64,000 nt of DNA, from positions 248,001 through 312,000 of the forward strand of contig FMBT01000302.1 in assembly GCA_900095095.1 (NCBI GenBank), in the 5' to 3' direction. This DNA comes from Fragilariopsis cylindrus CCMP1102. Taxonomy: Eukaryota > Bacillariophyta > Bacillariophyceae > Bacillariales > Bacillariaceae. A program made the translations under genes and the position numbers. A model generated the notes under the pieces. That model did no database searches. It had not been told where the DNA came from and saw only the letters and a list, made by a program, of their open reading frames with translations. This document shows, piece by piece, positions 56,111 through 64,000 of the stretch (position 1 is its first letter; each line of letters starts with the position of its first letter).

Positions 56111-59100
56111 TGTTACTTTTGCTGCTCGTCTGATGCGCTTTCGGTCGTCTCTCATAGATTGGGAAATGCGCTTTCTGTTGTTTTAAAAGATCAAAAAAGA
56201 CATTCAAAACAGCAATAATTAGGAATATATGTATTTCTTATGACAAAAGACACGATGAAGCTAAATCAACGACAAGTGAATGTTGCTTACCGTAATTCTG
56301 ATCGATGATGATAGTTTTTTTTATCTATTGGATCCATGTAAGAGTACCACCCGAATGATTTGTCGTAGATAGCAAATAGATATTTTTTAGACGCTTCATC
56401 TATAATATTCTCTAGCCATTCACCTACAGCCGGTTGTTTTCTTGGCGGTATGGCTCTTAATGAACACGGTTTCTGATTGTGAGAATTAGCGAGTTTCGTC
56501 TCGCGTTGTTTAACACCAATCCATTCAATATCCACCGTTTCGCTTTCTTCATCACGTTCGCATTGTCTTCGTTTTAAATATTCACGAAATTCAACATTTG
56601 CTGGATACTGAAAACAGTTTCGATCACCAAATATAATACAATTTAATTGAGGACATTCTGAACCGGGACAAAAATGTGTCTGCGATGGCACTAATAGTGA
56701 TGATGCTGTTGATAATGCTACCATTGCTGATTCCGATAACAACATTTCTTTTGATATATAATACTGGACTTTACCAACAATCCCACTGTAACAAGTTAGA
56801 CGTTTTTCACGGAATTTATCCATAGATGTTCTCGCTTTGAAGAATTTTACTAACATCTTGTTGTTTGAAGGAATATGTTCCAGGAAAATGCCAAACCGCT
56901 TCAAAAATACGTCCAAATCCAATTTTGAATATGTACCTTCATTGATCCTAAATTTGGCCACCTCACTCGATTTATAGGTAGTATTGATTTCATTATTATT
57001 GGTTTTGTCTTCAGTTTTATCATCGTCATCTGATACATTATCTTTTATGTCAGAGGTATCCTTATTATCGTACACCCGTCCAGATAGTCCAGAAGCAGTG
57101 CCTGTGTCAGCGGGGATGAAGGCTTCAATATCCAAAAACCGAATAGGACTGCATTCGATCATCTTCTTGTATAAAGGGGTGTTTTTTCTTACTTCAATGG
57201 CTTCGTTACCATTAGCACTACACATACTAGCAGCAGTGATACTTCCAGGACCACTAATAACTTCACTCGGCGCAATAGCGCTTACGTTGTTACCATCATC
57301 AGCAGCAATAGTAATAGCGCCAGCTTCATCAGAATATTTTGGTGTGGAAGAGAATGACAACGAGATACCACCGTAGATTTGAGTGCATTCGTCCTCACTC
57401 ATAACGCTGTATCTTAAATAGGTCTCCACTCGAATCCGTTCGATTATCGTTACGCAATTTTTACTAGCTTTATCTTGGTTGCTTGTTGCAGTTGATGGTC
57501 TACCTTCTTCTTCTAGTAGTGCCGCTGTATGTGTGTTTTCTTGGGAAAGCCATGACGATGTAGCCGACGGCATACTGATGCTCTGTAAATAATTATTCAA
57601 TGGCACAGTTGCATTGGTATCACAACTAAAAACTATCCTTCGACCTAAAACTTTATCACGGGATGACAATAACTTCATTTCTCCGCTCTTCATAAACTTT
57701 ATCTATAAAATTAAATTAGAAGAATTAGAACAAAGTAAAGAACGTAATGAAAAAGGGTACATATACAAAGCAACAAATCATAGACATATGATTGTAAACT
57801 TACCTCAGGTTTCGTTAGATCACTGACATATAATGGCCGTAATAATGCAACGTCACCAAATAAAAATCTTATGAAATTTAAATTTTTACAGAAACGTAGT
57901 GCAGCTTTTTTGGCATCAAATAATTCAGTTCGGAGAAAGATTAATTTAAATTCTTTGGACGCAACATAATTGCTATTAAGGACGGTTGTCGCATATGTAT
58001 ACGATGCTGTTACCGTTGACACATCCGTGCTACCCGCCTGAAGGCCTTGGGTGATATTGGTTTTTGCAATTTTTGCATTAGCTTTCGCAGCTTCAGCAAT
58101 CTTGGCAACATTATTTGCTGATAATAAAGGAGGAAGAATATGTAGTGAGATATAATTGTTCAGATGATATTGGTATCTGATTTGACACGATTCGATTCAC
58201 AACGACGAAAACGAAAACGACGATAAAAGATAGATAAAATGCGCATGTACTTACCATTAGCAACAATATTAGCAGCAATCGCATTAACGATTGGATTGGG
58301 ATTGTTGGCAGCAGCAGCAGATACTGCAGCAGAACCATTATTTCGTGCCGATATATTAGCTAATTCTTTTAATTCATTACGTGATGAATGAACTAAGTTT
58401 TGTATCTCAATATCCATTTGTGCTAAACCTAGTCCTACCATTTCAGCCGTTACCTTTTCTGGCACACCATCCTTACCAGAATCTTCCTTATCAATCTTAA
58501 TTTTATTATAATTCCTATGTAAGATATCACATGCATCATTACTAAGTGGTGGGGGTTGATCGTCGTCGTCGTCGTCACCGTCATTGTCTCCCAATTCCTT
58601 TATTTTTCGTTGTTGTGATCGCAAAAATGCAACCGCTTGCAACCGTTGTTGATTCTTAGTATGTGCTTCCTTATGTGTAGCAGGACTACTATTTTGTGGT
58701 ATAATACCACTAGTAGCAGACATACTATTATCACTACTACTACCAACAACTCCTCCTCCCATCTTTGCCGCTGCCGCTACCAACGCGAGTTGCCGTTGCT
58801 GATGTTGATGATGCTGCTGCTGTTGAGTAACTGCTGCTTGTGCAACCATAATATTATGTGTGTTATTCATAGCTCTCATTACCATTTGTTGTTGATGATT
58901 CTGTCCGGCAATAGCAGCAGCAGAAGCAGAAGCAGCAGCCAATTGTGATGCCATGCTATTATTGTTCATGCTGTGCATCTTCATCTTTATATTCATGTCC
59001 ATGTTTCTGTTCCTGTTCATATTATTGGCTGCTGCTGGAGGACGAGCTGTGCCTTGCTGACGTTGAAGAACTTGTTGTTGTGCTTGTAAATGTGATTGCA

Positions 59101-60767
59101 AAGCTTGTGCTTGTGCTTGTGCTTGTGCTTGTGCTTGTAAAGCAGCTAAATTAGAAGTAGGAATAACAGGATTCATACCTTTAGTATTACCTAATTGAAC
59201 TTGTTGCTGATGCTGTTGCTGATGCTGTCGCTGTCGTTGTGCTTGAAGCAACTGTAATTGCGCCGATGTGTGCAATTGTTGTTGTGATTGTGACTGTGGT
59301 AGTGATTTATTAGTGTTTACTTGAACAACCTGTTGTTGAGCTTGTGCTAATCTATCTTCTAATTCTTCAACACGATTACGTAATGCATCAAACTGTTGAT
59401 GTTCTCGCTGTCGTTGTCGTTTTACCTGATCTTGCTGCTGCTGCTGCTGTAGATTTTGCTGCTGTTGCACTATATTATTACTATTGTTGTTGTTATTGTT
59501 GTTGATCAATGAAATCGATGGAATACTAAGTTGGGCATTTGTCTGGGCATTTGCATTTGCCTGTTGTTGCTGTGCATGTTGTTGTTGTGCTTGAGCAGAT
59601 CTCGCTTGTACACGTGCTTGTTCTCTTCCTTGAATACGTTTCATTATGTTGTTGTTGATCAATGAAATCGATGGAATACTAAATTGGGCATTTGTCTGGG
59701 AATTTGCATTTGCCTGTTGTTGCTGTGCTTGTTGTTGTTGTGCTTGAGCAGATCTCGCTTGTACACGTGCTTGTTCTCTTCCTTGAATACGTTTCCATTC
59801 TTCTGCTTGTTCTCGTTCTGCTGCCTTTACACGCTGTGAACGTTCATGCTCTGCTGCACTCGGTAAGAATCGTTCATGATTACGATCACGTTGTTGATAT
59901 TGTTGTTGCTGCTGTTCTTTCTTAATTTGTTGTTGTTTTACTATATTTAATTCTTCTTGTACTTGTCTACGTTCACATTCACGTAATAGCTTACGATGTT
60001 GTTCTGCCTGTATATGCCCTTGTGTTTGTGATCGTAATGTTTCATTTAAACGAATTTCTTCAGCATTACATATGCTTGTACTTGTATCAGGACTAGTAGT
60101 AGTAGGAGTGGTAGTAGTACCGATACCGGCAGTAGTATAGATAGCAGTATTGATAGGAATATTCGATAATTTGTTTTCAATTTCTTTAATTTTTTGTTGT
60201 AATGAAATAACATGCATATTATGTTCAGTTGACTTTTGATACGATTCTCTATTGTTGCCTTGTAATAATAACGATTGCTGCTGTTGTTTTTGTTGCTGTT
60301 GATTCTGTTGCAATTGTAATCGTGACGTAGTACTATTATTATTATTACTATTACTATTATTATTATACAATGATGCCGACCCCGACGATGTCAACGACAA
60401 CGACGGCGGTACAGAAGATGATCGTAATAATCGTTGCATTTGTTCTGATTGTGAATGTTGTTGTAATAGTTGTTGCTGTTGTTGTAATCGTTGTTGTAAT
60501 GATTGCTGTTGTTTCTGCTGCTGTAACAACGCTTGTTGACTACGATAACGATGGGCAGCTGCTTTAGCCCCGTCTACTGCTGCGATTGATGATATTGCCG
60601 ATGAAGAAGAAGAACTAGCACCCATCATCGTACACGGTATCTGTAACAATTGTGATGGCATTTGTTGACGAATATTATGACTATTACTATTACTTGCGAG
60701 ATACAACTGCTTTTGCTGTTGTTGTTGTCGCTGTTGTTGTTGCAACTGCTTTTGTTGTTGTTGTTGT

Positions 60768-60799
<32 letters not shown>

Positions 60800-61618
60800 C
60801 AGTAACAAGTGTTGGGATTGTAATTGCTGATTTCTTATAAGCTGCGATGATAAGGATGATGATGTCGATGATATCGAATTCGGGAAGACACCTCCGCGTC
60901 CTCCTTGTTGTTGTTGTTGTTGTTGTTGTTGTTGCATTGCTGCTATCTTTTGTCGTGAATTCAATTCTACTGCTGCTGCAGCTACTGCCAGTTGTTGACG
61001 TTGACGTTGACGCTGTGCCGCTGATGCTGCTTGATTTTGTTGAAGTACAAGATCAGCAGCAGCAGCAACAGCAGTATTACTGGAAGTAGTAGAAGACGAG
61101 AAGGAATACGAAGACGATGGCTTGTGTTCGGATTTTGCAGTAGCGGTTGCGGTTGATATTGCTGTAGCTGTAGCTGTAGCTTTTGCAGTAGCTGTAGCTT
61201 TTGCAGTAGCTGTGGCTTCTGCAGAAGATGTGGCTTTTGCAGTAGCTTTTGCAGTAGCTTTTTCAGTAGCTTTTGCAGTAGCAGTAGTAGCGATAGTAGC
61301 GATAGTAGCAGTAGTAGTAGAAGCAGCGTTATCGTTATCGCCTTCATTGACGACGTCATCATCGTTGTTGCTGTAGTCACAATAATATGGATGATTCTGA
61401 TACAATTCCATATATTGTGAATTATCTGCTGCTGCTGTGTCATCTGCTGCTTCTTCTGCTTCGTCGCCATCGTCGTCATCGTCGTCATCGTCGTCGTCAT
61501 CGTCATCATCTACATTTATAACACCGCCATCGACACTGCTGTGATAATGATGTGCTGTTGACGCTACAATGTTTTCATGGTAATCATTATCATCATCATT
61601 ATCAGACCCGTTATTCAT
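55991..61618 (-). CDS. Large polyglutamine protein with DUF6824-like C-terminal domain, four exons
   Basis: Exons are 61618-58255, 58117-57804, 57702-56291 and 56174-55991, with introns of 137, 101 and 116 bases that begin GTAAG and end AG; the product is about 1,757 residues. Exon 1 (~1,120 residues) is Q, A, N, S and D tracts with coiled-coil sequence and a 51-codon internal duplication (59501-59806). Exon 2 adds NVAKIAEAAKANAKIA and FKLIFLRTELFDAKKAAL. Exon 3 has NCIIFGDRNCFQYPANVEFR, then EYLKRRQC. Later come ENIIDEASKKYLFAIYDKSFG and WYSYMD...NYHHRSELR, continued in exon 4 as KRISQSMRDDRKRIRRA. This resembles the DUF6824 pattern (x-x-F-G-R-x...P-x-N-x-x-F-R...W-x-x-x-D...K/R-x-x-x-x-LR), a diatom-expanded domain thought to be regulatory. 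ATG 61618 is preferred over 61702, whose extra codons are a (GA)n run. Exon 4 is the least certain part. Confidence 0.75.
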
Positions 61619-61839
61619 CTTGATTCTCTTTCTTCCTTTCGATCTCTCTCTCTCTCTCTCGCGATCTACGCTACTATTCACTACTCCAGCTCTCTTTTGC
61701 ACTCACTTCCTACCTTCTCTCTCTTGATTTCGGAGAGTTTCACTCTCGCTCACTTTTTTCTTGAACAAATCACGAGAGAGAATAATACAGAAAGATCTTT
61801 CTATCGCTAGCTACTATTAGTATTAGGCTAGATAGATAG

Positions 61840-62110
61840 ATAGATATGAGAAGTAGGTGTGTGGGTGTGTGTGTGAGAGAGAGAGAGAGAAAGTGCGAGA
61901 GAGAGAGCGTAAAGTAGTAGTCGGCGTGTCGTTCACGTGAAAATGATATTCTTCTCTTAAAATTAAAGTCTTGGCAATCTTCGGTCTCTCGTCTCGTCTT
62001 GCCTTACCTTTATTATCTTACGTACAATAATGATTTGGTCGTTGGTTGTGTTGTGTTGTGTTGTGTTGTGCTGGTTTGTGCTGGGCTGGGCTGGGCTGGG
62101 CTGGGCTGTT
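61840..62110. repeat. Microsatellites upstream of the polyQ gene
   Basis: GATA and (GT)n/(GA)n runs at about 61,830-61,910; (GTGTT)n and (GGGCT)n runs at about 62,044-62,106. These lie in the leader or promoter region of the polyQ gene. Confidence 0.85.
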
Positions 62111-64000
62111 GAGAGAGTATAAGTAGTGAATTAGAGTGCTTTGTTTTCTAACATAAAAGTAGCATTCAATATGTTAGTTATCTTGTTTGTTTTTGGTTCT
62201 TCACTTTTGGTTTTGGATAATTGAGTGTAATTACTTATGTTTATTTTTGTTAGCGGATTATTATGTGAGCGCAGATTTTACTGCTGTTCATAAAATAATA
62301 GTGGGTGAGGATGTGTAAAAAAAAAATATTTCGCTGGGATATGTGGTGATGGTTGCGTCAAAGACGCTGATACGCATGCCATTGGCGTCAAACAGAATAT
62401 CAGAATTTGATTAGCGTGGTTTACTCTATGATAACCATCGGGAGTTTAATACACAGATATCCAGTAACAATTAATGTAATCGTAAACGAACTGAAAAAAT
62501 ATCAGTCATATTCCGTATTTCAAGACATAGCAATAACTCTTTTAGTAGTAGCATAAGTAAGTGATTCTACATAGCTAACATAATGAGACAATGTTGAAGA
62601 ATGTTGAAGAAGATTGAATAAACCCGTCGTAATTTGGATGGAATTCAGTGGCGCGTACTACTTCAACACAGTTTGTCTTTTTCTTCGCGTCACCTCCCTC
62701 TCCATCATGTTTTTTTCTTAAAATTACCATAACCCAACCCTAGTAAAAATGATATCCCGTACAAGTAGCTTTGTCAGCGTTTTATAAGTAAAAAAAATAA
62801 ATGTTTAGTGTAATATGTGTATACGCCTACAGAGGCATCAATTTGCATTCTCTATTTTTTATTAGAGGACTGATATTGTATGCCTTGTTCGCTTCCTCGG
62901 AGTAATATCAGCGTTTCAGCGTTCCAAAAGACTAGTAGTAGGACGTTTCATTTAGGGTGCAGAAATAATTGTTAAATGTAAAAATGAAATATCGACACAC
63001 GACAACAAGAAAGTTAAATGTAAAAAACAAAAATATGAATGAATCGACACCCAACAACGAGAAAGTTAAATGTAAAAACAACAAGAAAGACGACATCATT
63101 GAATTCAAACATAATATCATACAGTCTACGACGTACTCGGAATTAACACAAATACGGGTACTTAGTACACTAATACACTCTCCACAACAAATACACCATA
63201 ATGCAAATATAAAAAACTAAATCATGACCAAATGTTACTAGTATTTGTTAATCTACTAAATAATAACAACTTTAGCGTCAAGTATATACACCTAAAAAGT
63301 CTTTTTTTTGGAAAATAAACTGTGAAGTTTATAATTGACCTATTGGATGGAGAACTGTTATATTCCTTAGTCTTGTAAGCCTACTGGTATCTCACCATGT
63401 AGGCTCACACACAGCACACATCAGCTTTTTATGAGATATCTTGTTCAGGACACAAAGCAGGCTAGAACTTCCAGGAAAATGCTTCTTTTTGGTCAGGGAG
63501 AGTTCTTCCACCTTTCCATTTGTGTAATAAATAATGGTTCAAATAAATGTTGTAGGGTCTCCTTCAATTCATGCACATATTCATGTACAATGACTAGCCT
63601 ATATATATATATAACACCATGTTACTAGTTAATTTCTTGTGGCTATTATTTTGCTAGAAGAACTGTATCCGGAAGATAAAACTATGTAACCTGTAGTATG
63701 TTTCACCTTTATATGTCTGTCAGACGACATTGGTGGACAGGGGTTTACCTTCTTCGCCAACCCTATATTAGGTAAAATCCACTACGATTTATTTTGCATG
63801 TTGATGCACAAAACAAAAACAACCAGATAGAGTTTTCATCTCCTCCAAGAGAAAGTAAAACTGCTTGATTCCAATCTCTTACAAGATTAGAGTAACTAAC
63901 AAATAGGTCAGCACAAAGAACATCAAGTAGTGTTTCTAATCGTCAACCAACATACAACAGGTTAATTCTGAGATAAATAGATGTGCTAGTTTACCATCCT
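62111..64000. other. Right-edge region with a small tandem repeat, no gene supported
   Basis: GTTAAATGTAAAAA recurs at 62971, 63013 and 63065 together with ATCGACACMC-ACAACRAGAAA, a three-copy repeat of 42-52 bases; the 83-codon ORF across it (62969-63220) is probably a by-product. No other ORF has recognisable content and no gene enters from the right edge that I can show. Confidence 0.45.

Noticed and set aside
58637-61509. ORFs of 60-175 codons on both strands over the polyQ exon
   Set aside because: They are the CAG/TTG repeat read in other frames, giving L, V or M runs.
62969-63220. 83-codon ORF near the right edge
   Set aside because: Half of it is a three-copy 42-52-base repeat rich in A; no domain or signal.

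Overview
The window is nuclear DNA from a photosynthetic or marine stramenopile, most probably a diatom; the genus cannot be resolved by eye. The evidence is an AT-rich genome with short GT-AG introns (73-443 bases in the models below), very many trinucleotide repeats that also run through coding exons as Q, N, S and D tracts, secreted proteins with SPT-type linkers, a protein of a family I know from diatoms (51.5 kb), and a DUF6824-like domain (gene at 56-61.6 kb), which is expanded in diatoms. There are no rRNA or convincing tRNA genes and no CRISPR arrays.

Layout. 0-7 kb: 3' end of an atypical short-chain dehydrogenase-like gene, a fold-back repeat, a two-exon UPF1/SETX-type SF1 helicase (-), then a divergent FkbM methyltransferase (+). 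7-12 kb: a 188-200 base tandem array, a TenA thiamine-salvage enzyme and a short diverged tandem repeat. 12-20 kb: a secreted Cys-rich repeat protein, a CDPK with several broken frames, and cytosolic aspartyl-tRNA synthetase. 20-24 kb: repeat-dominated, with a pogo-like MITE, a 2-kb degenerate tandem array and a 167-base tandem repeat. 24-31 kb: a TPR-like protein, a decayed potato-inhibitor-I-like locus with another frame-broken fragment beside it, and a SLAC1/TDT transporter. 31-41 kb: a low-complexity membrane protein, a fucosyltransferase-like type II protein, and a large FAD-oxidoreductase/cyclopropane-synthase fusion. 42-50 kb: a PLAC8 protein, a coiled-coil protein of unknown role, a symmetric fold-back element and an intron-bearing DDE transposase, with an inverted pair of about 182-base repeats around most of this stretch. 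50-62 kb: a small secreted or anchored protein, a diatom-family unknown, an RMT2-type arginine methyltransferase, and a polyglutamine protein of about 1,750 residues with a DUF6824-like C-terminus assembled from four exons.

The genes are ordinary single eukaryotic transcription units and not an operon. Related roles are a membrane and cell-surface theme (FkbM methyltransferase, fucosyltransferase-like protein, secreted Cys-rich protein, SLAC1 transporter, lipid-modifying fusion) and an RNA, translation and regulation theme (SF1 helicase, AspRS, RMT2, CDPK, polyQ protein). Physical proximity does not prove that they work together. The most rewarding parts are the 43-50 kb mobile-element neighbourhood, the FAD-CFA fusion, the polyQ/DUF6824 protein, and the two loci where single-base frame breaks cluster.
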